Assembly (NCBI GenBank): GCA_947628955.1
Contig: CANRBX010000003.1
Span: 58,679-122,678, forward strand
Direction of reading: 5' to 3'
DNA: 64,000 nucleotides
Source of the DNA: an uncultured Lachnospiraceae bacterium
GTDB lineage: Bacteria; Bacillota; Clostridia; Lachnospirales; Lachnospiraceae
Shown here piece by piece: positions 53,342 to 61,485 of the stretch. Every line of letters starts with the position of its first letter. The stretch's first letter is position 1. The notes under the pieces were generated by a model that was not told where the DNA came from, searched no databases, and saw nothing but the letters and a program-made list of their open reading frames with translations. The position numbers and the translations under genes are program-made.

Positions 53342-54276
53342 TGGAAGACAGAAATCTCAATTATTCGTACATGACGAATCTCTGGGGGAATATCAATTAC
53401 AAACAGATCAACAATTTCGACGAATGGTACATGGGCGATTTTGGATCTGCCTACTATTACCAGGACTGGGATAAGATCCTCCGCTACTTTGCGGGCGCAG
53501 GCTTTAAAGGGATCGAGCTCATGGTATTTTCCGTGCCGAGCATCAAAAACGCGTTCGGCTCGATGACGAATTTCAGGGAATTTGCCCGGGAGAGAGGGAT
53601 TGAGCGTATTACCGGCATGTTTTCCCACCATGTGGGCTCGCAGGACAAGAGGAACCATCCGGGCATCTACGCGTACGAGCAGCAGGCGATCGACGCGCTG
53701 GCTGAGTGCGGGGGCATCAATCTGATCGTGCAGCCCGCGGGGCAATATTACGGAACCGGCCCGCTCGACGAAGAAGGTCTGAAGAATGTAGCTGAGTGCA
53801 TGAATACCGTGGGCCGCATGTGCGCGGAGAAGGGACTGGCGGTCTCGATCCACAATGAGTTCTGGTGCGCGGTGAACAAGTACGACCACGAAAGATTCCT
53901 CGAGATGACCGACCCCCGCTACGTCTACTACTGCCTTGACACGGCTCAGGTGGCGATCATGGGCAAGGACATCCTGAACTTTTACGACACCTACCATGAC
54001 AGAGTCCAGTATTTCCACATCAAGGATACGACCTACATCAATGCGCCGGACGAAAAGCGCTTCAGCGCGGGCGCAGAATTCGACGAAAAGGGCGGACGCT
54101 GGTTCTGGGAGCCTGGCGGAGGACTGCTGGATTTCCCGGGCCTCTGGAAATTGATGAAAAAGCATGGTCATAAGGGCTGGATCGGCATCGAGTCCGACGG
54201 GACGCCGGAGCCTCTGGCGACGATTCTGCTCACGAAGAACTACATAGATACGGTCCTTGACCCGATATACAAATAA
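53341..54276 (+). CDS. TIM-barrel sugar isomerase/epimerase-like protein 3
   Basis: 311 residues from ATG 53341 (AAAGGAGG upstream, start overlapping the preceding stop). The metal ligands are visible: Glu in SIHNEFW, Asp in YCLDTAQ, His in QYFHIKDT and Glu in GIESDGT. It is distinct in sequence from the two other barrel proteins of the cluster. Such triplets suggest successive isomerisation or epimerisation of related keto sugars, or a hetero-oligomer of proteins 2 and 3. Confidence 0.82.
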   Translation: MEDRNLNYSYMTNLWGNINYKQINNFDEWYMGDFGSAYYYQDWDKILRYFAGAGFKGIELMVFSVPSIKNAFGSMTNFREFARERGIERITGMFSHHVGSQDKRNHPGIYAYEQQAIDALAECGGINLIVQPAGQYYGTGPLDEEGLKNVAECMNTVGRMCAEKGLAVSIHNEFWCAVNKYDHERFLEMTDPRYVYYCLDTAQVAIMGKDILNFYDTYHDRVQYFHIKDTTYINAPDEKRFSAGAEFDEKGGRWFWEPGGGLLDFPGLWKLMKKHGHKGWIGIESDGTPEPLATILLTKNYIDTVLDPIYK

Positions 54277-54295
54277 AGCCCGGTCTCCATGCGGA

Positions 54296-54524
54296 ACCAG
54301 GCGGCAAATTTATTTGACAGACTGGTTTCGCATGAGAGACGCTAAATGTATGAGCAAAAAAGCTGCGCGAACGGAAGTGAGCGAAGCGATTTGCGAATAC
54401 ATGTAAGATTGCGGGAGTGCGAAGCACGGAGCAATCTTGGGGCTTTATTTGTCGGGAGACCAGGCGGCAAATTTATTTGACGGACTGGTTCCGCATGAGA
54501 GGCGCTAAACATATAAGCAAAAAA
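54296..54524. repeat. 66-bp direct repeat (two copies) in the leader of the VOC gene
   Basis: Copy 1 54296-54361 and copy 2 54459-54524 share ACCAGGCGGCAAATTTATTT, an ACTGGTT block and GCATGAGAG, with few changes. Between them lies a hairpin (AAGATTGC to GCAATCTT, 54405-54437). AAATAAAGCCC at 54271 and GGGGCTTTATTT at 54439 are also inverted repeats of each other. Confidence 0.7.
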
Positions 54525-54558
54525 ATAAAAATTATATTCATATCAGGAGGATACCACC

Positions 54559-55047
54559 ATGGATACACAATTCGCAAAATTTTTACAGATCGGCATCATT
54601 GTTGAGAACGTCGAGGAAACCATTAAACATTACGAGGAATATGGCGTCGGACCGTGGAGGGTCAGCCCGCTTGACTCTGCGGAGTTCCCGGACTTCACGA
54701 TGAACGGCAAGAAGGAACGCCTGCAGACGATCATGGCGTTCTGTGACTGCTGGGGCTTTGAGCTCGAGCTGATCCAGCCGATCAGCGACAGCCCGTACAA
54801 GACCTGGCTTGACGAGCACGGCCCGGGCATGCATCACATTGCGCTGATCACGAGAGATGAGTTTGGCAAGGTGATCGAGCAGCACAAACAGCTCACTGGC
54901 AGAGATCCGTGGCTGTGGTGCAAGGATCCGGTGATCGGCATGGAGTTCGCGTATCTGGATCTGCACAAGGAGCTCGGATTGTATCTGGAGGTTTACAACG
55001 AGGATAAGAAGGGCGGCCTTGACGCCAATTTCAAACTGCCGGAATGA
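54559..55047 (+). CDS. VOC/glyoxalase family protein
   Basis: 162 residues; AGGAGG precedes ATG 54559. FLQIGIIVENVEETIKHYE opens the first beta-alpha-beta-beta-beta unit, FELELIQP gives a metal Glu, GMHHIALIT a His, and LYLEVYNE the final Glu. The first ligand position has Gln instead of His. It resembles methylmalonyl-CoA epimerase-like members, which act on keto- or CoA-linked carbon acids by proton transfer. Placement before an aldo/keto reductase and thiolase suggests work on a keto intermediate. Confidence 0.8.
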   Translation: MDTQFAKFLQIGIIVENVEETIKHYEEYGVGPWRVSPLDSAEFPDFTMNGKKERLQTIMAFCDCWGFELELIQPISDSPYKTWLDEHGPGMHHIALITRDEFGKVIEQHKQLTGRDPWLWCKDPVIGMEFAYLDLHKELGLYLEVYNEDKKGGLDANFKLPE

Positions 55048-55242
55048 ATATGCGGCGGGAGCAGGTCAGCAGATCACTGAGTGGAGGCTGAATGCCAGGA
55101 AGCTGACCGGAAAACCGAGACAGAGAAACGGGGCAGAAAAGCGGGCCGGAAAACTGAGACAGAAAAGCAAGCGCAGAAAAGCAGGCGTGTCTGTGTGTAC
55201 AGGCACGGAGAGATAAGAATCGGAAGACAGGAGGACATTATC

Positions 55243-56208
55243 ATGGAATACGTAAAATTTGAAGGCATTGACAAGAAGATCAGCAAGTTTTTTATGGGAA
55301 CCTTCGGGATGTTCCCGGACAACAAGGAAAAGCATTTTCAGACGCTGGATGCGGCGTACGATCTGGGGATCACAGCGATCGATACGGCGCGCGCCTATGA
55401 CTCGGAGCCGACGGTGGGAGAGTGGATTGAGTCGCGCGGCGTCCGTGAGAACATCGTGCTTCTCTCCAAGGGCGCACATCCGTCGGACTACCGCGAGAGA
55501 GTGACGCCGTATGACATAGACTCCGACCTGGCGGAGACACTCGCCGAGCTGCGCACGGATTACCTGGACATCTATCTTCTGCACAGGGACAACACAGCGC
55601 TTCCGGTCGGACCGATCGTGGAGAAACTGAACGAGCATCAGGCAGCAGGCAGGATTAAGATCTTCGGAGGTTCCAACTGGACGCATCAGCGCCTGGAGGA
55701 GGCCAACGAGTACGCATATGCGCACAACCTCTCGCCGATGACCGTCTCTTCGCCGAATTTCAGCCTGGCGGAGCAGGTGAAGAATCCGTTCGCTCCGGGC
55801 TGCGTCACGATCGCCGGCAACAAGAACGCGGAGGCACAGGAGTGGTATACGAAGAACCAGATGCCGGTGCTCGCCTACTCTTCGCTGGCGAGGGGCCTGT
55901 TCTCCGGGAGGATCACGAGGGAGCTGCTCGCGAATGATCCGGAGAAGATCGATATGTTCTGCCGCATCGGTTACTGCTATGAGGAAAACTTCGTCCGTCT
56001 CGACCGCTGCAAAGAGATCGCCCAGGAGAAGGGCTGCTCAATCCCGCAGGTGGCGATGGCCTATGTGCTTGACAGCCCGCTGAACGCGTTCCCGATCATC
56101 GGCGCGGCCAACCGCGCAGAGATCGAATCTTCTCTGGGTGCACTGAATGTGAAGCTCACGCCGCAGGAGGTACTCTATCTTGAGCTGAAAGCAGACACGA
56201 GGAAGTAA
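55243..56208 (+). CDS. Aldo/keto reductase
   Basis: 321 residues from ATG 55243 (GACAGGAGG upstream); the frame is open 160 bases further but that part is repetitive leader DNA. TAIDTARAYDSE holds Asp and Tyr, IVLLSKGAH the Lys, DIYLLHRDN the His: the complete AKR tetrad. IKIFGGSNWTHQRL and VAMAYVLDSPLNAFPIIGA are also family blocks. NAD(P)H-linked reduction or oxidation of a sugar-derived carbonyl is expected. Its last codons (ELKADTRK and stop) are the seed of the tandem repeat array that follows. Confidence 0.88.
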   Translation: MEYVKFEGIDKKISKFFMGTFGMFPDNKEKHFQTLDAAYDLGITAIDTARAYDSEPTVGEWIESRGVRENIVLLSKGAHPSDYRERVTPYDIDSDLAETLAELRTDYLDIYLLHRDNTALPVGPIVEKLNEHQAAGRIKIFGGSNWTHQRLEEANEYAYAHNLSPMTVSSPNFSLAEQVKNPFAPGCVTIAGNKNAEAQEWYTKNQMPVLAYSSLARGLFSGRITRELLANDPEKIDMFCRIGYCYEENFVRLDRCKEIAQEKGCSIPQVAMAYVLDSPLNAFPIIGAANRAEIESSLGALNVKLTPQEVLYLELKADTRK

Positions 56209-56449
56209 ATTGGGCCGAAAGCACACGCGAGGAAGTAAACTTGGCCGAAAGCAGATGCGAAAAAGTAAATTGGACCGAAAGCAGATGTGAGGAAATAAAT
56301 TGGGCCGAAAGCAGATGTGAGGAAGTAAACTTGGCCGAAAGCAGATGCGAAAAAGTAAATTGGACCGAGAGCAGATGTGAGGAAGTAATTAGGCCGAAAA
56401 CAGACACGAGGAAGTAAATTGAGCTGAAAGCAGATGTGAGAAAACAAAA
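56182..56449 (+). repeat. ~30-bp tandem repeat array starting in the aldo/keto reductase 3' end
   Basis: Nine units of about 30 bases, consensus CCGAAAGCAGATGTGAGGAA then GTAAATTGGG, with no spacers. The first unit is the last eight codons, the stop and the next bases of the aldo/keto reductase gene. Units 2-4 and 5-7 agree pairwise, showing a later duplication with a period of ~90 bases. It lies between that gene and the thiolase. Confidence 0.9.
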
Positions 56450-56568
56450 TATCGAAACTGCATGTGGACTGGCACGGGTGAGCGGCAGACTATGAAGCAG
56501 ACTGTGGGGCTGCAGACGGCTGCGTCAGGCCCGGCAGTCCGGGATTTAATAAAAAAGGAGAAACAGAT

Positions 56569-57852
56569 ATGGTACCGGGTAAAGTAGGGAAATACAGCCG
56601 AAGCGTATCGATCATCGGGATCGGCGCGACGCCGTTTGGCGATACCGGACAGGATCCGGAGCTGGAGGGGATCACAGAAGGGGAATTTTTCGGGGCGGCG
56701 GCCCTGATGGCCATGGAGGACGCAGGACTGGAGCCGAGAGACATTGACTTTTTCTATCACGGTTCGGCGAATCCGAAATTCTTTAACAATGCCGCGACGC
56801 CGAACATGCAGGTCGCGGAGTGGTTCGGCATGAGGGGAAAAGGATCGGTTCACCATTCCGAGGCGTGCTGCACCGGCTACGTCGCGCTGCAGCAGGCGGT
56901 GAACGACGTGGCGTCCGGAGCGCATGACATCGTTCTCACGGGCTGTGTGGAGATGTCCTGCGGGCTTCCGCTTCCCGGAAAGCCGGCGCATCTGAGACGG
57001 CCGCTCACGACCGAGGATATGATCCCGGATCTGGAGGCAATCATGGACCGTGCTTATACGCGTGCGCTCGGCAGCGGCCACATCGGACAGGACGACTGGA
57101 TCGATCTCTACCGGACGCAGTATGGGCTGACCGACGAGCAGGTGGACGAGGTGCTCAACACCATGTCGTACCACGGAAGAAGGGCCGCGGCGCTCAATCC
57201 GCTGGCGATGTTCCGCACCCTGTTTGAAGAGCTGGCGAAGGAACACGGTTTTGCCGGTCCGATGGAGTACCTGCGCTCCGCATATAATCCGAAGACGACC
57301 CAGTACCTGCGCGTCACGGGCAACGCGGCGAGCGCGGACGGAGCCGCCTGCGCGATCGTATGCCCGACCGGGATGGCGCACCAGTTTAAGCAGAAAGCGG
57401 TGGAGATCCTCGGCATTGGTTCCTCCTGCCTGGAGCTCATGAGGCCGCACAATGAGATGGAGATCACAAAGGAGGCCGGCCGCCAGGCGTACGAGGTGAC
57501 GGGGCTGAAGCCGGAGGATATCGATCTTCTGCTGGTCAACGACTTTGTGCTTCCCTCACAGCTGCTCGCGGCGGAAGAGCTCGGATATCTCCCGAGAGGC
57601 GAGGGCTGGAAATGGGTGTTGGAGGGCCGCACGGCGTTTGACGGCGACCGCCCGATCAACCCGCACGGCGGGCGCACCTCCTACGGGCACGCTTACGGCG
57701 CGTCCGGCATGGCGGATATCTATGAGGCGGTGCTCCAGCTGCGCGGGCAGGCAGGGGCGCACCAGGTGAAGAACAGCCCGAAGACCGCAATGCTGCGCGG
57801 ATTCGGCGGCGGACAGAACTGCTGTATTCCTGTCCTGAGAACTGTAGACTGA
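56569..57852 (+). CDS. Thiolase family protein (SCP2/acetyl-CoA acetyltransferase type) that pairs with DUF35
   Basis: 427 residues; AAAGGAG precedes ATG 56569. HHSEACCTGYVALQQAV holds the nucleophile Cys100 of the thiolase fold, INPHGGRTSYGHAYGASG the catalytic His, and FGGGQNCC the C-terminal Cys region. LRVTGNAASADGAAC is the usual middle block. This branch lacks the loop of biosynthetic thiolases and works with a DUF35 OB-fold partner, which follows here by 41 bases. Known pairs include archaeal acetoacetyl-CoA thiolase/HMG-CoA synthase complexes and the PhlABC C-acyltransferase. C-C bond cleavage or acyl transfer is expected. A thiolase in a sugar cluster is unusual. Confidence 0.85.
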   Translation: MVPGKVGKYSRSVSIIGIGATPFGDTGQDPELEGITEGEFFGAAALMAMEDAGLEPRDIDFFYHGSANPKFFNNAATPNMQVAEWFGMRGKGSVHHSEACCTGYVALQQAVNDVASGAHDIVLTGCVEMSCGLPLPGKPAHLRRPLTTEDMIPDLEAIMDRAYTRALGSGHIGQDDWIDLYRTQYGLTDEQVDEVLNTMSYHGRRAAALNPLAMFRTLFEELAKEHGFAGPMEYLRSAYNPKTTQYLRVTGNAASADGAACAIVCPTGMAHQFKQKAVEILGIGSSCLELMRPHNEMEITKEAGRQAYEVTGLKPEDIDLLLVNDFVLPSQLLAAEELGYLPRGEGWKWVLEGRTAFDGDRPINPHGGRTSYGHAYGASGMADIYEAVLQLRGQAGAHQVKNSPKTAMLRGFGGGQNCCIPVLRTVD

Positions 57853-57893
57853 GGGTCAACCAGTGAACTGTAATGACTGAGGAGGGCGCGAAG

Positions 57894-58328
57894 ATGAAGA
57901 TTGAACGAGTGGTAAAAAAGTTTTACGATGGCCTGGCGGAGCATAAGATTTATGCACGCAGATGCAAAGAGTGCGGCGCGATCGAGTATCCGCCGAGATA
58001 TGCCTGCAACACCTGCGGCTACCACGAGACGGAGTGGGTGGAGCTCTCCGGCAGGGGAAAACTGCACAGCATCATCCTGCCCGCGACGCTGAACGCGGAT
58101 CCGTGGAACGCAAAGATCGGCCCGTACTGCTACGGGATCGTGGAGGCGGAGGAAGGCGTAAAATTCAACGCGACGGTATTTGGCGTCAGCCGCAAAAAAG
58201 CGAAGGAGTGGAGAAACCAGCTCCCGCTTCCGGTACACGCGCTGTTCGCCGAAAAGGACGGGTTTACGACCCTGTTCTGGCAGGTGGACGAGGACGCGAT
58301 GCAGGAAGCTGCTCCGGACAGAAAGTAA
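57894..58328 (+). CDS. DUF35 zinc-ribbon/OB-fold protein (thiolase partner)
   Basis: 144 residues. ATG 57894 follows GAGGAGG; an ATG at 57873 precedes that site and is less likely. A rubredoxin-like zinc knuckle RRCKECGAIEYPPRYACNTC is followed by an OB-fold (SGRGKLHSIILPA, YGIVEAEEGVKFNATVFG). Family knowledge: DUF35 proteins bind the CoA pantetheine tail and form a channelled complex with SCP2-type thiolases. The tight spacing with the thiolase gene matches that role. Confidence 0.88.
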   Translation: MKIERVVKKFYDGLAEHKIYARRCKECGAIEYPPRYACNTCGYHETEWVELSGRGKLHSIILPATLNADPWNAKIGPYCYGIVEAEEGVKFNATVFGVSRKKAKEWRNQLPLPVHALFAEKDGFTTLFWQVDEDAMQEAAPDRK

Positions 58329-58375
58329 AACACTGAAGAGCAGCCATTTTTCGGGCAGCTCATAATATTAAGGTG

Positions 58376-58428
58376 AAACGCCTGTTTTCGGCGGCTGAGA
58401 GTGTCAGCTGTATCGGAGACGGGCGTTT
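58376..58428 (+). terminator. Possible terminator after the DUF35 gene
   Basis: AAACGCC (58376-58382) pairs with GGCGTTT (58422-58428), followed by a T-rich TTGTTTGATG. The loop is long and itself structured. Weak but in the correct place. Confidence 0.4.
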
Positions 58429-58714
58429 TGTTTGATGGACGTTTTGTCTTATATGGGGACCTTCTTACGGCTTCAGCCGCAAGTGCCCCGGTCTGGTCTG
58501 AACGGTAACCAGAATTTTGCCTCTTAGAAGCGGAAAAACCGGTTTTGAGGAAAACCGCGGAATCTGGTATGCTGAATACAGAGAGAATAGTGGAAGTTCC
58601 GCTGCCGGCTGCGGGGCGGACGGAAGCGCAGGTCCGGAACGTGCAAAGAGGAAAAGGCAAACCGCGAGCGGTGCATGGACGGAAATCAGAACAAAATCAG
58701 GAGGCAGAATAGTT
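58429..58714. other. Leader of the FGGY kinase gene
   Basis: About 285 bases without a convincing gene. The kinase frame is open through it, but the normal FGGY start is at 58715 behind CAGGAGG. No clear promoter hexamers were found. Confidence 0.4.
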
Positions 58715-60265
58715 ATGGTGGAAAATTACTTACTGGGGATGGACTGCGGCACGACGAATATCAAGGCGATCATTCTCGCGGAGGACGGGACGGTGGCCGC
58801 GGAGGCGACGCGCCCGAGCCGGTTCATCTCCCCGGGACCGAATATGCAGGAGCAGGATGCAAATGACTGGTGGAGGCAGACGGTGGAGATCTTTCAGTCT
58901 CTGTCGGAGCAGGTGGGGCCGGAGATCGTGAAACGGATCCGCGGGATCTCCATCAGCTCCCATACGGTAACCCTGCTTCCGGTGGACGCGGACGGCAGAC
59001 CGCTCAGAAATGCGATGACCTATCAGGACAGCCGCTCGGTGGGAGAGCTGCAGTATATCCTTGATACGATCGGCTATGACCGTTTTGTGAGGATCGTGGG
59101 AGGGCAGCCGTCGGTTGCATTCCTGCCGAACAAGATCCTGTGGTTTAAGAAAAACGAGCCCGAGCTGTTTGCAAAGACAAAATATTTTCTGCAGGCAAGC
59201 TCCTATATCAATTTCCGTCTGACCGGGGTGATGACCTCGGATCTCGACCAGGCGACGCGCACGCAGTGTCTGGACTGCGCAGAGCTGGTGTGGTCAGACG
59301 AGATCGGGAAAGTGATCGGCGTTGATCTGAATAAGATGCTTCCGCCGCTGCGCCTGGTGGAAGAGATCATCGGCACTGTCACGGAGGAGGCTGCGCGCGA
59401 GACCGGACTGATCTCCGGGATCCCGGTGATCGCAGGCTGCAGCGACGCGCTGGCGGCCATGTACGCGACTGGCATGAGTGCGCTCGGAGACGCGGGAGAA
59501 TCCTCCGGAACCACATCGCTGGTGTTTATCGGCAGTGACAAAAAAAGCGCGCCGGATGTCCCGGTGGTGACAAGGCCCTGCCCGCTTCCCGGCGTGCCGT
59601 GGCTCTTTGACGCGCCGATCCAGTCGAGCGGCGCGGCCCTCAAATGGTTTATCGAGACGATGGCGGGAGAAGAGCGCGCCTATGCCGAGGCCCACGGGAT
59701 GAATATCTACACGTATCTGAATGAACTGGCGCTCGAATCGAAGCCGGGCGCCGGCGGCCTGTTCTTCCTCCCGTACCTTCTGGGCGAGCGGGCTCCGCTG
59801 TGGAACGACTATGCGCGCGGCATGTTTATCGGCCTGAACATGAACATGAAGCGCAGCGACCTTGCGCGCTCCGTATTTGAGGGAACCGCCTATGCGCTGC
59901 GCCACGTGATGGAGACTGTGAAGGAGTCCGGCGCGCAGCCGAAGCTTCTGCGCCTCTGCGGCGGCGGGGCGAAAAGCCGTACCTGGTCGATGATCAAGGC
60001 GTCGGTGCTGAACATGCCGGTGCACGTCCTTGACGAGAAATCCGGCGACGTTCCGGTCGGCGACGCGCTGATTGTGGGCAATAAGGTGGGTGTGTTCCCC
60101 AACCTCAGGGCAGCGGCGGAGCGCATCGTGAAGGTGCGCGAGGTCATCGAGCCGAACCCGGAGTGGGCGGAGGCGTACGATAAGCTGTATCCGTACTATG
60201 TAGAGATGTATCGGCACCTCGACCAGGATCTGAAAAAGCTGCAGAAGACCGTCGCGGAGCTGTAA
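58715..60265 (+). CDS. FGGY family carbohydrate kinase (xylulokinase-like)
   Basis: 516 residues. LLGMDCGTTNIKAIILAEDG is the N-terminal phosphate loop of FGGY kinases; ISSHTVTLLPVD, MTYQDSRSVGEL, VIAGCSDALAAMYATG (with catalytic Asp), ESSGTTSLVFIG and RLCGGGAKSRTWSMI (ATP site) follow. It phosphorylates a pentulose, pentitol or similar product, the usual exit of such a pathway into central metabolism. With arabinofuranosidase upstream a pentose-derived substrate is plausible. It closes the catabolic cluster. Confidence 0.9.
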   Translation: MVENYLLGMDCGTTNIKAIILAEDGTVAAEATRPSRFISPGPNMQEQDANDWWRQTVEIFQSLSEQVGPEIVKRIRGISISSHTVTLLPVDADGRPLRNAMTYQDSRSVGELQYILDTIGYDRFVRIVGGQPSVAFLPNKILWFKKNEPELFAKTKYFLQASSYINFRLTGVMTSDLDQATRTQCLDCAELVWSDEIGKVIGVDLNKMLPPLRLVEEIIGTVTEEAARETGLISGIPVIAGCSDALAAMYATGMSALGDAGESSGTTSLVFIGSDKKSAPDVPVVTRPCPLPGVPWLFDAPIQSSGAALKWFIETMAGEERAYAEAHGMNIYTYLNELALESKPGAGGLFFLPYLLGERAPLWNDYARGMFIGLNMNMKRSDLARSVFEGTAYALRHVMETVKESGAQPKLLRLCGGGAKSRTWSMIKASVLNMPVHVLDEKSGDVPVGDALIVGNKVGVFPNLRAAAERIVKVREVIEPNPEWAEAYDKLYPYYVEMYRHLDQDLKKLQKTVAEL

Positions 60266-60371
60266 AGTGAACGTGGACGGGAAGACCCGGGAAATGAACC
60301 GATTTCCGTAACCAATCTGTCATTCTTTTAAATTCATGCGGATATTAAGGAATGAATTTGTGGATAAGGTT

Positions 60372-60482
60372 AAGGGGCTGTCGCAAAATGTATACCTTAT
60401 GAAACAGCGAAGCTGTTTCCCTGCCCCGCAGGGGCTTGTATTACGGGGTGCCCCGTGGGTATAGGTTTTGTGACAGCCTTTT
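60372..60482. repeat. Structured inverted-repeat element with three internal hairpins
   Basis: An outer stem (AAGGGGCTGTCGCAAAA, TGTATACC with GGTATAGG, TTTTGTGACAGCCTT) encloses three perfect hairpins: GAAACAGC/GCTGTTTC (60401-60419), GCCCC/GGGGC (60423-60435) and ACGGGG/CCCCGT (60443-60456). T residues follow the outer stem. It can end transcription of the kinase and of the convergent toxin gene. It also looks like a small palindromic repeat element. Confidence 0.7.
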
Positions 60483-60483
60483 G

Positions 60484-60816
60484 CTATGCAAGTGAAAACC
60501 CTGACTTCAGGACAGAAAGCCAGTCCCGTTTCGCATACAGGAACCTTATGACGGTTACCTGACTGGATTCCTCTGAAATGACATAGAAAGCAAGATAATT
60601 ATGAACCTGTATAAAACGCACTCCCCAGGAGGCAAGTATCTTATCCTCTGCGAGAGGGTGCCTCTGGGGAAATTGTGACAGGGAGCTGATCTGCTCTTCC
60701 GCTTTATCAAGCAGGCAATCAGCTGCCTGTGGGTTTTTTAAAGTGAATTCAATGTAGTCCGCCGCATGGTTCATATCTCTTTCCGCAGTCGGAGTAATAT
60801 GCAGGACATAATTCAT
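60484..60816 (-). CDS. RelE/ParE family toxin
   Basis: 110 residues on the minus strand. ITPTAERDMNHAADYI, LSQFPQRHPL and FYVISEESSQVTVIRFLYAKRDW are the family blocks, including the C-terminal strand with the basic residues typical of RelE/ParE folds. ATG 60816 overlaps the antitoxin stop by 4 bases. It either cleaves mRNA on the ribosome or inhibits gyrase; the sequence does not decide between RelE and ParE. It stands as a two-gene unit beside a repeat element. Confidence 0.88.
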   Translation of the reverse strand: MNYVLHITPTAERDMNHAADYIEFTLKNPQAADCLLDKAEEQISSLSQFPQRHPLAEDKILASWGVRFIQVHNYLAFYVISEESSQVTVIRFLYAKRDWLSVLKSGFSLA

Positions 60817-61076
60817 TTCCGGCGGCGCCTCCTTATGTCTGACATAGCTTCAGCAAATGGACGGGTATTGCCGGCGGCAATATCCTCCAGACCTTCCTGA
60901 ATTAAGCCATATAACTCGAAACGTCCCATTAGCTGCTCGTATGCTTCGATACTCATTACGGCCAGATCTCCTTTTCCATTTTTTGTAATGAAAACCGGTT
61001 CGGAATAATCATGGCAGAAACTGGAAATTTCGTTGTACCTGTTGCGCAGGTCTGCGCTGGAACGGATTGTTGGCAT
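60813..61076 (-). CDS. Phd/YefM family antitoxin
   Basis: 87 residues on the minus strand; AAGGAGGTG precedes ATG 61076. IRSSADLRNRYNEISSFC and EPVFITKNGKGDLAVMSIEAYE are the Phd/YefM DNA-binding and dimer part; the C-terminal half (residues ~55-87, ending RRRRRK) is the toxin-binding tail. It neutralises the toxin and represses the operon by binding the palindrome at 61092-61120. Confidence 0.9.
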   Translation of the reverse strand: MPTIRSSADLRNRYNEISSFCHDYSEPVFITKNGKGDLAVMSIEAYEQLMGRFELYGLIQEGLEDIAAGNTRPFAEAMSDIRRRRRK

Positions 61077-61091
61077 GGTAACACCTCCTTT

Positions 61092-61128
61092 ATAAAGAAA
61101 TTATATATAAATTTCTTTATGAAGTCAA
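61092..61128 (-). promoter_or_regulatory. Promoter and operator of the toxin-antitoxin operon
   Basis: On the minus strand TTGACT (61128-61123), 17 bases, TATAAT (61105-61100). A perfect 11-bp inverted repeat ATAAAGAAATT-ATATATA-AATTTCTTTAT (61092-61120) covers the spacer and -10 box, the normal place for an autoregulatory antitoxin site. Confidence 0.8.
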
Positions 61129-61485
61129 GGGCAACAGGATAGTGGCGCGATCAGCTGCCTTACTTGCGGAGGTGCGACGCGTGTTATCTCTATCTGCTTT
61201 CTCTGTGGCGGCCGGGCTGTTCTTTTTCAGGCGGTAATAAAGACTGTCTGCGTATGACTGGTATCGTTCACACAGATTTCAGATTTTTGTCACAGATTTT
61301 CCGCATTCACGGAGTATCCTGTCATCGCTGATGCAGTTTGGAATATGAGCTGGAGGTTTGTCTATGAAACGGGAGATACGGTTCACAGCAGTTGTTTTTG
61401 CACTGGCGTTTATGACGCTGTCCTAAGGCGGGAGGCCTGATGATAATACGGAAAAGAAATGTTTACATAAGGGGGAAGAAACATA
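61129..61485. other. Intergenic region before the VTC gene
   Basis: About 350 bases. A 20-codon frame 61364-61426 (MKREIRFTAVVFALAFMTLS) looks like a bare signal peptide or the start of a lost lipoprotein. CACAGATTTCAGATTTTTGTCACAGATTTTC around 61270-61301 holds a short direct repeat of CACAGATTT. No clear promoter hexamers. Confidence 0.4.

Noticed and set aside
56182..56449. CRISPR array
   Set aside because: The ~30-bp units follow one another without unique spacers and derive from the end of a gene; no cas genes are nearby.
58517..58714. N-terminal extension of the FGGY kinase
   Set aside because: The frame is open, but the extension is low-complexity and basic with no family match, and a strong AGGAGG site precedes ATG 58715.
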